DNA from: a virus
Reading direction: 5' to 3' (one strand)
DNA length: 64,000 bases
Virus record (IMG/VR): IMGVR_UViG_3300044608_001826
Span: 23,476 to 87,475 of that record
Shown: one piece after another, positions 31,169 through 40,651 of the stretch
Position numbering within the stretch: the first letter of the stretch is position 1
Layout: every line of letters starts with the position of its first letter
Position numbers and translations under genes: made by a program
Notes under the pieces: model-generated
What the model was told of the DNA's origin: nothing
Seen by the model: only the letters and a program-made list of their open reading frames with translations
The model's database searches: none

Positions 31169-31942
31169 ATGGCTAACCCTTTATACGAAGCTGGTCGAGC
31201 TCTTTATTCCGTTCCGGTTCTTGGGCAGGTAGCTGCGGCGATTAATCCGCTCGGTGCTATCGCTCACACTGCTGCCACTAACCTTATTCCCGGTTATGCC
31301 CCCATCGTGGGCGAAGAGGAAGAGGTCGGCGGACAGAAAAAATACTACGCTGGAGAGCGTTATGGATATCAAAGCCCTGAGTCTTACAGGAAAATCTTTG
31401 GTGCGTTCCCTAAGTCCGTCCGGACGCAGCTCGAAGATCAGCAACGCGCTCGGGCTGCTGCAGGCGGGGAGTCAAGGAGCAGCCGTGGTGACACAGATTG
31501 GGAGCAAACTCCAACTTCTCCTCAAGACTCTACGCCGCCTCCTCCCCCTGTCTTGCCTGAACCAGCAGGCACCGAAAAAATCCCGCAGAAAGAAGATCAG
31601 ACGCCGCAGGATATCCTGAGTCGTTTAGATAAGTACCTGAGCCCTGAGTTTCAGCAACAGCTTCGGGAGCAGGAAACTGAGCAGTTTATTCGGCGGTCTC
31701 TGCTGACAAGCGCTCTTGCTTATCGGCAGACTCTTGCAAACACTCGTCGGCAAGAGGCTTTGGAGAAAATGCGTGTCTGGCGGGATGTCCAAGCCGCTCA
31801 GATTGAAGCTAACTCTCGCGCTATGGGTGCTCTCGCTTCCACAGCGTGGGCAGCTGTAACTCCTAATGCAAATACAATGACCGCATTAGGTCAGCAGTAC
31901 CAAGCCACTATGGCTCCTTTTCAGACTTTTAACCCGAAATAA
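31169..31942 (+). CDS. Probable virion protein
   Basis: 257 residues. A hydrophobic N-terminus (LGQVAAAINPLGAIAHTAAT), a Pro-rich linker (TPPPPPVLPEPA) and a helical C-terminal part. Strong Shine-Dalgarno GAGGAG. Four bases before the next gene. Unrecognised. Confidence 0.65.
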   Translation: MANPLYEAGRALYSVPVLGQVAAAINPLGAIAHTAATNLIPGYAPIVGEEEEVGGQKKYYAGERYGYQSPESYRKIFGAFPKSVRTQLEDQQRARAAAGGESRSSRGDTDWEQTPTSPQDSTPPPPPVLPEPAGTEKIPQKEDQTPQDILSRLDKYLSPEFQQQLREQETEQFIRRSLLTSALAYRQTLANTRRQEALEKMRVWRDVQAAQIEANSRAMGALASTAWAAVTPNANTMTALGQQYQATMAPFQTFNPK

Positions 31943-31945
31943 GTC

Positions 31946-32848
31946 ATGGCATTCCCCATTTTAGGAGCTATTGGTGCTGCGGGAACTCTTGCTGGCGGAG
32001 TTGGCTCTTTAATCGGCGCAACCCGTGATCCCAGTGCGCCGCAACAGATGGGGTTGGATCCTGGCATGGCCGCCCTATACACTGCCCAACTCGCTCCTGG
32101 TAATACTCGACTCACTGCCGCTGCTCAGGAGCTTGCTGCCGCAACAGGTTTATACGGTGGCACTGAAACGATTCTCAGTAAAATCCTCGGTCAGTCCGCT
32201 TACGATCGATTCAAAATAGCTGCCCAAAAAGATCAGCTTTCTGCGAATCTTGCTGCTGCAATTCCTGCTCAGTATGCTTCGGAGACCATTGCAAATTTAG
32301 GACTTCAACAGAAGTCAAACCTCGCGATGCAGCTCTTAGGAGCGCAGACCGCAGCTGATCTTACGAAGGCTTACGCGGCCACGCAGAGTCAGATCCAAGA
32401 TCGCGTTCTACAGGGTGAGACATCTCTGTTGACTCCCGCTGTAGAGATGTCCGCAAAGATGAACCAAGATGCTGCAGCCAACCGTAACCTATTGGCTCAG
32501 AGTATCGCAAGTTCAAACTTAGATATTCGTAAAGCGCAACAAAATACGTTTAACGAGTTGGCGTTGCAACGCAGCAAAATCGGCGGAGAAAGTAAGCTTC
32601 AGCGAGAGCAATTCGGCGGACAACTTGCCGCTGATGAACAGCTTACTCGCGGTAAACTTGCATTGACTCAGCAAGAAACAGAAGGCAGACGAGTTCTCCA
32701 GCGTGAAAAAGTTGGCGGGGAACTTGCTCTGTCACAACAAAGCTACGAAAGTCAGTCTGCTCTGGCTCGTCAGCGTTTTGCCCAGGAGATGGCAGCACGT
32801 CAGTATGGTGCTGGAATGGCTATGGCCGGGGTTGGAGCTTTTGCGTGA
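31946..32848 (+). CDS. Probable virion protein with heptad-like Gln/Arg repeats
   Basis: 300 residues. A Gly-rich hydrophobic N-terminus (ILGAIGAAGTLAGGVGSLI), then long helical stretches. From about 215 to 275 there are approximate repeats of the form (Q)R-KxGGExxLxxQ. A Gly-zipper segment at one end plus a long helix is the style of internal or ejection proteins. Overlaps the next gene by GTGA. Confidence 0.65.
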   Translation: MAFPILGAIGAAGTLAGGVGSLIGATRDPSAPQQMGLDPGMAALYTAQLAPGNTRLTAAAQELAAATGLYGGTETILSKILGQSAYDRFKIAAQKDQLSANLAAAIPAQYASETIANLGLQQKSNLAMQLLGAQTAADLTKAYAATQSQIQDRVLQGETSLLTPAVEMSAKMNQDAAANRNLLAQSIASSNLDIRKAQQNTFNELALQRSKIGGESKLQREQFGGQLAADEQLTRGKLALTQQETEGRRVLQREKVGGELALSQQSYESQSALARQRFAQEMAARQYGAGMAMAGVGAFA

Positions 32849-33375
32849 TCAAGTCTCAAATTGGGGATTCAACTACAGTCGCTAGTTGGCTGGGTTCTTT
32901 AGATAAGTCACAAAAGGACGCTTTTGTCCATTACGCAAAGAACTCCACGAGTGATATCGAAGCTTACTTGTATGCTCGGTTTTTAACTCCGGGTTACCAA
33001 GGAAGCATCTCTGATCTCACCGCGTGGATCCAAGAGAAGTATCCCAAGAACGATCTTCGTCGTCTTCTTTTAATTGAGATCGACGGGCTTCATGACGATA
33101 TTAAAAACGTTAGGGATATGACCCAGACGGGTATGCTAGATCATGCCACGGCGGCGACAAAAATTTCCGCCTTGCAGAAAGAGTTACGCTCTCACATCCA
33201 GGCAGTTCGATCCATTACCGATGGTCTAGATCGGCGCGGGTTGCTCTTGGCGGGGGCTGACCGTTGTATCCGTGAGTTAATTCAAACTCTGGACGGTCAG
33301 CCTACGCTTCAAAACTTCATTGAAGAAGCTTCGATTCTGGTGTGGAGCACCATCGAGCGCGAAGAGAAAGCCTGA
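32845..33375 (+). CDS. Hypothetical protein; small terminase subunit candidate
   Basis: 176 residues from a GTG. Helical throughout, with a coiled middle (KISALQKELRSHIQAVRSI). It is the last rightward gene before the terminase large subunit once two leftward glycan genes are discounted, and the N-terminal part could house a helix-turn-helix. That position is the usual place of a small terminase subunit, but I see no decisive motif. Confidence 0.5.
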   Translation: MIKSQIGDSTTVASWLGSLDKSQKDAFVHYAKNSTSDIEAYLYARFLTPGYQGSISDLTAWIQEKYPKNDLRRLLLIEIDGLHDDIKNVRDMTQTGMLDHATAATKISALQKELRSHIQAVRSITDGLDRRGLLLAGADRCIRELIQTLDGQPTLQNFIEEASILVWSTIEREEKA

Positions 33376-34458
33376 TCAGGCGCTCATCGGTTCAAGCAAG
33401 CGCATGATCGATTCGAGCGGGCAGCGGAAGATACCCATAAACGCATCGTTAACACCCAAACTCATAACCAACTCAGTGTTTTCTATGTAAGCCCCGAAGG
33501 GGAGAAGCACTGCAGGCTGGTTAGATACGGGATTACCGGCGTAATCTGTCCAGTGAATAAGGCGATCGTTCAGGGACCCTGAGAACAAGGGCCTCTTGAT
33601 CACGTGGGTTACCTTCGTAAACTTCTTATCAATCATGTAAGCACTAAGGTGATACTGCAGGTACGTAAAGCCCTGCGGTGTAGACACCATATGCTTCCAA
33701 TGGTAGAAGATTAGGTAGGCATACCCCAGATCAATAGGTGCTAGTGAGTTAAACGTTGGGGTGCCAAATGTTACTTCATCTAAAGCACTCGTATCGATTG
33801 TGATCTTTTCGCTCTTCTCGCATTCAAAGACCAGGGGCCTTGTCGAATACAGACAGCGAAGTTCGTCTTTGTGCGTAAAGAAGCACCAGTTTTTCTCAGC
33901 TTCTTTCTTCTCTAGGTTTTTGCCGATGGGCGGGATAGCAGCGCTTACTGCATCACCCTTCTCATCGACGTGGCAAACAACAATCTTAGGAACGTCGAAG
34001 AGTTTTGCGCCCCCTTTGTTGTACTGACTTGCGTACGTAGAGCCAACAAACTGAACGTAGAGTTCGCTGTCCGGACCTACGAATAAGCGAGGATCTTCGT
34101 AGCTCAATCGATGTTTGTTTGGCCTAAGTGGCTTAGTCCCCAAGATCGTTTTGTCGTCATGAAGAAGACCGATCTGGATATTTGTCGGTGTGTTATTTAG
34201 ATAAAAGTAATTGTTGTCGTATCGAAAGCCGAATGGCTCTGGCTGTGATCGCCACGCGATGTAGGTTTTGTCTTTGTGCTTGACGATAGAAGGACTGAAG
34301 TTAGCTACAGATCCTGTAGGAAGTCCATGCAAAATCCGAGTGAATTTGCCGCCAAGTTTTTCAGCTTGTGTATATACGTCTGGTATATCCTCCTGAGGAG
34401 TTTTTACAGGGAACACCACGTCAGAGTACGCGTGGTAAAAGCGGTTAGTTACTTGCAT
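33376..34458 (-). CDS. GH130/GH43-like five-bladed beta-propeller protein
   Basis: 360 residues. Blade motifs of GH130-type enzymes can be read: NFSPSIVKHKDKTYIAWRS, YEDPRLFVG (the EDPR motif), NWCFFTHKD, and the late LLPFGAYIEN. GH130 enzymes are phosphorylases or hydrolases of mannosides. Convergent with 32845-33375 (no gap) and four bases from the adjacent glycosyltransferase, so the two form a leftward pair. The assignment to GH130 is by motif order and is moderate. Confidence 0.6.
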   Translation of the reverse strand: MQVTNRFYHAYSDVVFPVKTPQEDIPDVYTQAEKLGGKFTRILHGLPTGSVANFSPSIVKHKDKTYIAWRSQPEPFGFRYDNNYFYLNNTPTNIQIGLLHDDKTILGTKPLRPNKHRLSYEDPRLFVGPDSELYVQFVGSTYASQYNKGGAKLFDVPKIVVCHVDEKGDAVSAAIPPIGKNLEKKEAEKNWCFFTHKDELRCLYSTRPLVFECEKSEKITIDTSALDEVTFGTPTFNSLAPIDLGYAYLIFYHWKHMVSTPQGFTYLQYHLSAYMIDKKFTKVTHVIKRPLFSGSLNDRLIHWTDYAGNPVSNQPAVLLPFGAYIENTELVMSLGVNDAFMGIFRCPLESIMRLLEPMSA

Positions 34459-34462
34459 CGGA

Positions 34463-35635
34463 TCACTTCAGGAGGTCTTTGACAGCTTGACTAAAACCGG
34501 CGGACACATTTTCCCAGCGGTACTCGGGTCGTTGGGTCACGGCATAGCAGCACCCTGCAATCTCTTCGTAGAGATCCTTGTCGTTGTACAAGTCGTTGAG
34601 GTTTTTGACTGTGTTATCGATGTCAACCAAACCGCGTACGACGCCCAGGTCTTTGTCGGTCACCCAGGCAGCGATATCAGTTAGAAGTGCGGCTTCGTTC
34701 CAAATGTCTGCGCACGCCGTGTGGTCAGGAACAACCTGCGGTTTACGGCAGCTCGCGTGTTCAAAAGAAACGAGACCCCAGCCTTCACCATCTGCCGTGT
34801 TAATACCCACGTCGCAAGCGTTGTAGACCAGATTTAGTAGTTCGTCTGGAGGGGCATCTGTGTAGTTAATGTTATTAGATGTCAGTGCTAAACGTTGAGT
34901 GTCGTCGAGACCATGCCGTTGCATCTCGCGTTTGAAGAGCGGCAGGACATCCCAGCCCATATCTTTAACCCCCATGTGGAGGTACAACATGGTGTCGGGT
35001 TTATCGACAGCAAATTTCGCAAAAGCTTGGATCGTCAAATCGATCCGTTTGCGAGGTTGATTACGGTTGGCGTTTAGAACGATGAACTTATCTTTAGGAA
35101 GTCCGAGTTTTTCGCGAGCTTCATCACGAGGCATCGGCGCAAACTTAGACGTATCCACGCCGTGCGGAAGGACGCCCAACCGTGTGGCTTGAATCCCGTG
35201 CTCAAGGATTCGGTTTGCGCAGTTGACGGTGAAAGTGATTGCCATATCCCAGTGAGGGATATTCCGAAGCATGTCGGGGTAGTACCCTTCGCTGTCGATT
35301 GGGAAGTACGCAATAAATTTAAATTTGTGCGTTGCCTTTAGGAACTGGCAGCGCTCCCAGACTTGGTTGCAGATCCAAATGTCCTGCAGACAGATAAAAA
35401 CGTCGGGTTTTACTTTCTCGATAATCTCGGGGATTCGGGGGATACCGAACCGATCTCCGCAGTGGATCGTGGAGGCAGGGTAGACCTTAAATGGGTAATC
35501 GTGCGGATCTCCTGTAGCGTTGATACCAATAACGGTAACTTCGTGCTCTTTGGAGAGATGGTCTAAGATACTATGTGTAACTCTAGCGAATCCTGTGTTA
35601 CAGCAGGCATCTCCATACCAGAGAATTTTTGCCAT
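34463..35635 (-). CDS. GT4-like glycosyltransferase (GT-B fold)
   Basis: 390 residues. The N-terminal domain starts KILWYGDACCNTGFARVTHS with the Gly-loop of GT-B enzymes. The C-terminal domain has LPHGVDTSKFAPM, VLNANRNQPRKRIDL, and the nucleotide-sugar region INTADGEGWGLVSFEHASC, the GT4 E-x7-E-like pattern. It would transfer a sugar from a nucleotide donor. Its promoter lies in the short gap shared with the terminase. Confidence 0.88.
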   Translation of the reverse strand: MAKILWYGDACCNTGFARVTHSILDHLSKEHEVTVIGINATGDPHDYPFKVYPASTIHCGDRFGIPRIPEIIEKVKPDVFICLQDIWICNQVWERCQFLKATHKFKFIAYFPIDSEGYYPDMLRNIPHWDMAITFTVNCANRILEHGIQATRLGVLPHGVDTSKFAPMPRDEAREKLGLPKDKFIVLNANRNQPRKRIDLTIQAFAKFAVDKPDTMLYLHMGVKDMGWDVLPLFKREMQRHGLDDTQRLALTSNNINYTDAPPDELLNLVYNACDVGINTADGEGWGLVSFEHASCRKPQVVPDHTACADIWNEAALLTDIAAWVTDKDLGVVRGLVDIDNTVKNLNDLYNDKDLYEEIAGCCYAVTQRPEYRWENVSAGFSQAVKDLLK

Positions 35636-35689
35636 CCGTGCGATTAGAGTTGATTGCTAGTAATATAACTGCACTGTCAACTTACTGAC

Positions 35690-37210
35690 ATGCCGAGTCG
35701 GGAAACATTTGCGTATAGGCGTGCTGCTCAATTGCGTGCACTTAAGGCGTCTGAGGAGAACGATACCAACGTTAATACTATATACAGCAAGGCAGCGGAC
35801 GATTTCCACACGTTTTGTACACTGCTAGATAAGCCTCCAGCGAAGCACATGCTGGAGTGGCATCGGCACTTGATCACAGGGGAGTCAAATAAATACCTAT
35901 TAGATATCGCTGGGCCAAACCTTGATATTCTGGCTCCTCGGGGTAGCGCTAAGTCCACGGCGCTCAACATGTTTACCGCGTGGATTATTGGGCGCCACAC
36001 GACGGCTAGGTTACCCCTACAAATTATTTACGTTTCGTACAACATCGCGACCGCTATACCTAAGAGTCGCATTATCCGTCAGATCATCGATTCGTCGGAA
36101 TTCCGCAAGGTGTTCCCACGGGTGCGGTTGCGGGCGGGTATGCAGTCTGATATTGGTTGGTCTATCGACTTCGATTTTGCGGGCATTCCCCGCGTGGGCG
36201 ATGAGGAATTCACCCTACGTGCTGCAGGTCTGCGAGGTTCGATTACGTCGAAACGTGCGCACCTCGTGATTGTGGATGACCCTATTAAGTCGAGTGCGGA
36301 TATTCGAAATCCCGCTATTAGGGATGAGATGAACAATAACTGGTCCTCGGTTATCGCGCCGATTATCTTCGAAGGTGGTCGATCCATCTGTCTGGGTACT
36401 CGATTCCACCCGCTGGACATTCATAAGACGATGTTCGTGCCGGAAAAGGGGTGGAAGCAAGTAACGCAAGAAGCTATTACGTACGACTCTCACGGCAATC
36501 CGGTCAGCTATTGGCCAGAGCAGTGGTCGACAGAGTATTTGCTTCAACAGAAAGAGCTGGATCCGGTTGCGTTCGCGTTCCAGTACCAGCAGCAACCTGT
36601 TATGACATCTGATCTGGTTGTGTCGCCAGATCTCCTTATTAAGGGTGAAGTCGTTACTGAGTTCGATACGCTCGCCGTGGGCATCGACTTATCGGCTAGT
36701 AAGAACGAAACGAGCGACTACACCGCGTTCGTTTTGGGTGGGCGCTTAAAGGACAAGTACTACATCATCGATTCACATCAGTGCCGCTCGATTGGCAACT
36801 TGGAGAAGATCGATATGTTGTGCGATATGTTGCTGGAATGGGGGATTCTGACGCAGCACGATAATCAGTTCCTGCCGACGTATTCGACTGTGACCCTCGT
36901 GGTGGAATCTGTTGCGTACCAAGCATCGCTAGCGGCAGATCTTCGACGGGTCTTGGTGAATGAGCGTGAACTCGGGAACCTCCATATCCACGAGGTCAAG
37001 GGTTTCAGGGGGGATAAGGTTGCTCGTTTTAGGGGGACGTTGGGTTTGTTGGAAAACAAGAAGATTATCTTTAATAAGTACCGGAAGTTTGACGCATTAT
37101 TTGAGCAGCTGATCAACGTTGGCTCTACAGCGCACGATGATTTGTTAGACGCATATACTTGGCTTATTCAGTTCCTACAGCGACGCGGGGAGTTTACTAT
37201 CGAATATTGA
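35690..37210 (+). CDS. Terminase large subunit
   Basis: 506 residues. ATPase: Walker A LAPRGSAKST (81-90), Walker B LVIVDDP (191-197), motif III-like ICLGTRFHP (232-240). Nuclease: AVGIDLSASKNETSDYTAF (first acidic residue D332), a central VVESVAY, and HDDLLDAYTW (482-491) as the last acidic motif. It cuts concatemeric DNA and pumps it through the portal. It is flanked on both sides by glycan genes, unusual for a terminase. The ATG at 35690 follows a short divergent region. Confidence 0.95.
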   Translation: MPSRETFAYRRAAQLRALKASEENDTNVNTIYSKAADDFHTFCTLLDKPPAKHMLEWHRHLITGESNKYLLDIAGPNLDILAPRGSAKSTALNMFTAWIIGRHTTARLPLQIIYVSYNIATAIPKSRIIRQIIDSSEFRKVFPRVRLRAGMQSDIGWSIDFDFAGIPRVGDEEFTLRAAGLRGSITSKRAHLVIVDDPIKSSADIRNPAIRDEMNNNWSSVIAPIIFEGGRSICLGTRFHPLDIHKTMFVPEKGWKQVTQEAITYDSHGNPVSYWPEQWSTEYLLQQKELDPVAFAFQYQQQPVMTSDLVVSPDLLIKGEVVTEFDTLAVGIDLSASKNETSDYTAFVLGGRLKDKYYIIDSHQCRSIGNLEKIDMLCDMLLEWGILTQHDNQFLPTYSTVTLVVESVAYQASLAADLRRVLVNERELGNLHIHEVKGFRGDKVARFRGTLGLLENKKIIFNKYRKFDALFEQLINVGSTAHDDLLDAYTWLIQFLQRRGEFTIEY

Positions 37211-37278
37211 GAAGAGTATTTCTGCCACTGTGGCGGCACTAGAGTGCAAAAAGTCTCTCGGCTCGTCCGAGCTTTATC
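37211..37278 (+). terminator. Possible weak terminator after the terminase gene
   Basis: GCCAC-T-GTGGC is a short palindrome, and CTCGG-CTCGT-CCGAG followed by CTTTAT is a small hairpin with few T residues. Weak evidence. Confidence 0.35.
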
Positions 37279-38151
37279 ATGTCTAAAAAGATTTGGGTTG
37301 CCATAACCGCGCATGATCCGCTGCGACGGATTGATCCTCTTATTAATGTCTTAACCGAATATTCTCGATTTTTTCACGAAGTCTCTGTTAATATTTATGT
37401 TAACTACGAAGCTCAAGAGGACGTTTCCACGCTGGAATCGCTCTTCGAGCAGTTCGATACGTTAGAAATAAACGTAAAAGTCGCGTCTCCGGAGTACAAA
37501 AATTGGTATCTAACTTGGGCACATAAGCACGATTTGATGGCGGCGGTTCTTAACCGCGCCGCAGATTTTTATATTTACCAGGAAAATGATATCTATATAA
37601 CTAGCGAAAACTTTAATTATTATCGTAAGTGGAAACCAGTTTTAAGTAAGTATGGATTAGAGCCAGGTTTTGGGCTTTATGAAGAGTATGACAATAAGCG
37701 TGTTTTAATCGGTAATTACAATCAATGGTCTCTAACGAAGGAAACCCCGAACGTTTGGCATCACTATGGATTTAAAGTCCCCAAAATCCTCGTGGTGGAT
37801 CATGAGATTGACTTCTTCGTCCAACTCGGAAGTCCTTATTACTGCGGGATGATTCTGGATCAAGTGGATGCTGAGATCTATATTCGATCAGACAGCTGCC
37901 ATCCAGAACGGAGCTATCCGAAAACGGGAATTCGTAACTGGCCTATTGCAGATAGAAGCTCAATGGGACTCGCTTTTGAGCGACTCCCTAGTGGTTATGA
38001 ACATCGTCGTTGTGTTCCTGTCCATAGGAAAAACGGAGTTTATGAGATTCTTCCTTATGGTTTGATTAAACATGATGACAATAAATACTCCAAGAATTTA
38101 AAGAAACAACATGGAAATCTTTTAGACTTAAAGGAGATGCTCATCCTTTAA
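37279..38151 (+). CDS. GT-A glycosyltransferase-like protein
   Basis: 290 residues. Starts KKIWVAITAHDPLRRIDPLI; the donor site is FYIYQENDIYITSENFNYY (ExD in place of DxD). The rest is Tyr/Trp-rich with conserved-looking HDDN near the end. The layout fits GT-A enzymes found in large viruses. T-rich codon use differs from the terminase next door, which suggests a separate origin. Confidence 0.75.
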   Translation: MSKKIWVAITAHDPLRRIDPLINVLTEYSRFFHEVSVNIYVNYEAQEDVSTLESLFEQFDTLEINVKVASPEYKNWYLTWAHKHDLMAAVLNRAADFYIYQENDIYITSENFNYYRKWKPVLSKYGLEPGFGLYEEYDNKRVLIGNYNQWSLTKETPNVWHHYGFKVPKILVVDHEIDFFVQLGSPYYCGMILDQVDAEIYIRSDSCHPERSYPKTGIRNWPIADRSSMGLAFERLPSGYEHRRCVPVHRKNGVYEILPYGLIKHDDNKYSKNLKKQHGNLLDLKEMLIL

Positions 38152-38157
38152 TCCGTC

Positions 38158-38307
38158 ATGGCCGCACGTGGTGCTGAATATGTGCACGTGTGCTATATTC
38201 TGTCCGGAAAAAATTATTGTCAGACTCTTCACCGATCTGACGCGTATCGACTGAGGAATTTCTTAGTACAGCATGGCGGAACAATCTACTGGTTTAACCC
38301 TGGGTGA
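38158..38307 (+). CDS. Small hypothetical protein overlapping the DUF3310 gene
   Basis: 49 residues; strand-helix order (VHVCYILSGKNYCQTLHRSD, then AYRLRNFLVQHGGTIYWF) that is well composed for a small phage protein. Its 3' 35 bp overlap the next gene in another frame. No strong Shine-Dalgarno. Confidence 0.5.
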   Translation: MAARGAEYVHVCYILSGKNYCQTLHRSDAYRLRNFLVQHGGTIYWFNPG

Positions 38308-38515
38308 GCCTGATCCCATTCGACCTAATTATTACGAAAAGAATGGTTTACAGTGCTATGATGCGCAGTTAGCTTCCGTAGGCAAATCAAAATTTCAAGG
38401 TTATCTTGAGTGTTGCATCTATAAGTATTTGTGGCGGTGGGAAGACAAAAACGGAAAGCAAGATCTCGAAAAAGCTGCCGAATATCTGAGTAAACTAATA
38501 GAAACCCTCGATTGA
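38273..38515 (+). CDS. DUF3310 protein
   Basis: 80 residues: RPNYYEKNGLQCYDAQLASV, FQGYLECCIYKYLWRWEDK, NGKQDLEKAAEYLSKLIE. The helical pair with KYxWRxxxKxGxxDLxKAxxYLxxLIE is the DUF3310 signature, common in phages; its biochemical role is not established. Confidence 0.85.
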   Translation: MAEQSTGLTLGEPDPIRPNYYEKNGLQCYDAQLASVGKSKFQGYLECCIYKYLWRWEDKNGKQDLEKAAEYLSKLIETLD

Positions 38516-38516
38516 T

Positions 38517-38804
38517 ATGGACGTTAGAGCGTTTGGTTCCGTTTACGCGCAAACTGGCGCACTTCCCTACACCAGTGGGTATTTTATTAACCCCGCAAGT
38601 GGTACTAAAAACTTCCCCGCTTGCCGGGCAATTTATATTCCAGCTAAACCAAACAAAGATCCTGGGATCGTTGTAGGGGAGTTAGCAGATATGAGGGGGC
38701 AGGTAATCGTTGTCGAAAACATAGCAGGAGATCAGATTTATCCGGTCTCTATGACAATGGTTAGCGGGTCATCCACCGTCGCAGGCATTATTGCTCTCTA
38801 CTGA
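38517..38804 (+). CDS. Small beta-rich virion protein candidate
   Basis: 95 residues, rich in Gly, Val, Ile and Ala with alternating strands (RAIYIPAKPNK, GQVIVVENIAG, YPVSMTMVSGSSTVAGIIAL). The composition suits a capsid decoration or head protein. Coupled to the next gene by TGATG. Confidence 0.6.
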   Translation: MDVRAFGSVYAQTGALPYTSGYFINPASGTKNFPACRAIYIPAKPNKDPGIVVGELADMRGQVIVVENIAGDQIYPVSMTMVSGSSTVAGIIALY

Positions 38805-39031
38805 TGTCTGAAATCGCTAAAAAAAGAGACCCCGAGAAGTGGGCACGGGCAAAAGCTAAAGCCCGCGCAAAACTCGGTGGTCACAGTGCCCGAGCGATGC
38901 AGCTCGCGACTAAGTACTATAAAGATATGGGAGGAACTTACGCGGGTAAGAAATCTTCCTCTAACCGTCTCTCACGTTGGGGCAAGGAAGACTGGCAAAC
39001 GCGTGAAGAGTACGAAAAAAACAAGGACTAA
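38804..39031 (+). CDS. Small basic protein, DUF5872-like
   Basis: 75 residues: DPEKWARAKAKARAKLGGHSARAMQLATKYYKDMGGTYAGK, ending in SRWGKEDWQTREE. The order KWxxAKAxARxK, A-KYYK-GG-Y-G-K, W-KEDW resembles DUF5872-type phage proteins. Lys/Arg-rich; nucleic-acid or capsid binding is possible. Confidence 0.6.
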   Translation: MSEIAKKRDPEKWARAKAKARAKLGGHSARAMQLATKYYKDMGGTYAGKKSSSNRLSRWGKEDWQTREEYEKNKD

Positions 39032-39036
39032 AACCC

Positions 39037-39255
39037 ATGAACGCTGAAGATCTTATCTCCGGGTTAACGGGGTACCTTTCATCCAAGTCTGGCTTCGGGT
39101 CTAATCTGCCTGAATACAAAGATATTTATAGTGAGTTAGGTAAGTCCCGTCAGTATGACATCCTGACGGCTCTCGCTGACCCTATGAAGAGCAACCTTCT
39201 GCGTCAGGCCGCAATCTTACGCGGTATTACTCCCGAAGATATCACCATTGGCTGA
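39037..39255 (+). CDS. Small hypothetical protein
   Basis: 72 residues, unrecognised (ADPMKSNLLRQAAILRGI). Overlaps the next gene by 8 nt (TTGGCTGA). Confidence 0.6.
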   Translation: MNAEDLISGLTGYLSSKSGFGSNLPEYKDIYSELGKSRQYDILTALADPMKSNLLRQAAILRGITPEDITIG

Positions 39256-39469
39256 CCTCGCTCGCGAAAAAGGACGTACCGAAAGGTATTTACCACGTCG
39301 AGCGTGGGCGTCCTTATCCCCTGAAGAACGGAAAGCGACTGATGATGCTAAGAAAGAGGCAACTAAAGGGGACAAACCTGTAAATACTCGCGTTCCCAAT
39401 ACGGAAAAAGCTCAACGTGCTCGCCGTAAGGCTTCTGAATACCTAAAAAGGAGCAAAAATAATGGCTAG
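39248..39469 (+). CDS. Small basic virion-module protein
   Basis: 73 residues from a TTG. RYLPRRAWASLSPEERKAT followed by VNTRVPNTEKAQRARRKASE is a pattern I associate with small phage proteins near the portal; function unknown. Overlaps the next gene by 8 nt. Confidence 0.6.
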   Translation: MADLAREKGRTERYLPRRAWASLSPEERKATDDAKKEATKGDKPVNTRVPNTEKAQRARRKASEYLKRSKNNG

Positions 39470-39785
39470 TTTCGATCCTTCATCTAGTCTTGCTCGCTCT
39501 TTAGCTCGTCGTTTTAACACGGAAGAGGGTGAAGCGCTCTCGGAAACGGAAAAGGATCAATCTGGGATTGGAAAAATCTCGGATTTCTCCCGGATGGATG
39601 AAAGCACATTCCGTGGAGTGGTCCCACCTACGCTCAACACTGCTTCTGAGCCCTCATTTACTCCTTATGATGTAGAGAGCACAAAAGAAGATTTACTGGA
39701 GGAAGCTCGTGCTCGCAAAACAGCTACGGAAACCCCTCTGATTATTCGTGCGGGAGGGGGTAGAAACCCTGCAGTAAAGGCTTAG
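39462..39785 (+). CDS. Hypothetical protein
   Basis: 107 residues, largely disordered-looking (Ser, Glu, Thr), with a positively charged tail (IIRAGGGRNP). Unrecognised. Confidence 0.6.
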   Translation: MASFDPSSSLARSLARRFNTEEGEALSETEKDQSGIGKISDFSRMDESTFRGVVPPTLNTASEPSFTPYDVESTKEDLLEEARARKTATETPLIIRAGGGRNPAVKA

Positions 39786-39811
39786 TATGCTGACAGCCTT
39801 TTTATCACCAC

Positions 39812-40651
39812 ATGCTTTTTGACTGCTTTTTATACTTTGATGAAAAAGAGCTTCTAGAGCTTCGAATCAACATTTTAAAAGATATTGTAGATGGTTTTAT
39901 TATTACAGATGGTAACAGAACGTTTAAAGGTGATCCTAAACCCTTTACGTGCGTTGAAACGCTGAAGGAATTAGGGATTTCCGACGAGAATATCCAGGTT
40001 CTCCACGTAGAACTTCCTTCTAAGGAGGAGATCGCGAATCCTTGGGCTCGTGAATATGCTCAGCGAGATGCTCTAGGCGTCGGGATGCGCATGTGTCCCC
40101 CAGATTCCGTCTTTTTCTTTAGTGATGTAGACGAAATCCCTCGTCCGGAGTCTCTTCTGCAGGCCGTGGACCTCGCAAAAGCGGATTCCAAGCGTTGCGT
40201 TCGTTTGTCGATGCCCATGTTCTATGGGCGAGGTGATCTACGTGTTCGTGATCCGAAAGGAGATGGTACAAAAGCCCCAGATAACTGGACTTGTGGCACC
40301 ATCGTGCTTCATGAGCATCTAGAAATGACTCCTTCCCAGATTCGAATGAACCCCAACGATCTTGTCGTTGGTGATTGCGACGCTGGTTGGCATTTTTCTT
40401 GGATGGGCGACTCTGAGCGCATGAAGCGTAAGGTAACTTCCTTCTCCCATTGCTTTGACGATGTTCCTAATGCCGTAGCACCTTGCGATAGTGCAGATAT
40501 GCTTCAGCATTTAGATAACTACAAGGCACAAGCCGGTGGAACTGACCCATTGGGGCGGACTGATCACATTTTGGAGCCCTATCCGCATGAACTTTTACCG
40601 CCGGAACTGTTTAAACTGGATAGAGTAAGGAACTACCTGTTGCCTGCTTAA
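39812..40651 (+). CDS. GT17-family glycosyltransferase
   Basis: 279 residues. GT17 (beta-1,4-N-acetylglucosaminyltransferase type) signatures: MLFDCFLYFDEKELLELRIN, VDGFIITDGNRTFKGDPKP, REYAQRDALG, FFFSDVDEIPRPE (metal/donor site) and GWHFSWMGD. Transfers a sugar, probably to a glycan. It interrupts the portal module. A TTTCCAGC/GCTGGAAA hairpin (40663-40670 with 40688-40695) follows it. Confidence 0.88.
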   Translation: MLFDCFLYFDEKELLELRINILKDIVDGFIITDGNRTFKGDPKPFTCVETLKELGISDENIQVLHVELPSKEEIANPWAREYAQRDALGVGMRMCPPDSVFFFSDVDEIPRPESLLQAVDLAKADSKRCVRLSMPMFYGRGDLRVRDPKGDGTKAPDNWTCGTIVLHEHLEMTPSQIRMNPNDLVVGDCDAGWHFSWMGDSERMKRKVTSFSHCFDDVPNAVAPCDSADMLQHLDNYKAQAGGTDPLGRTDHILEPYPHELLPPELFKLDRVRNYLLPA

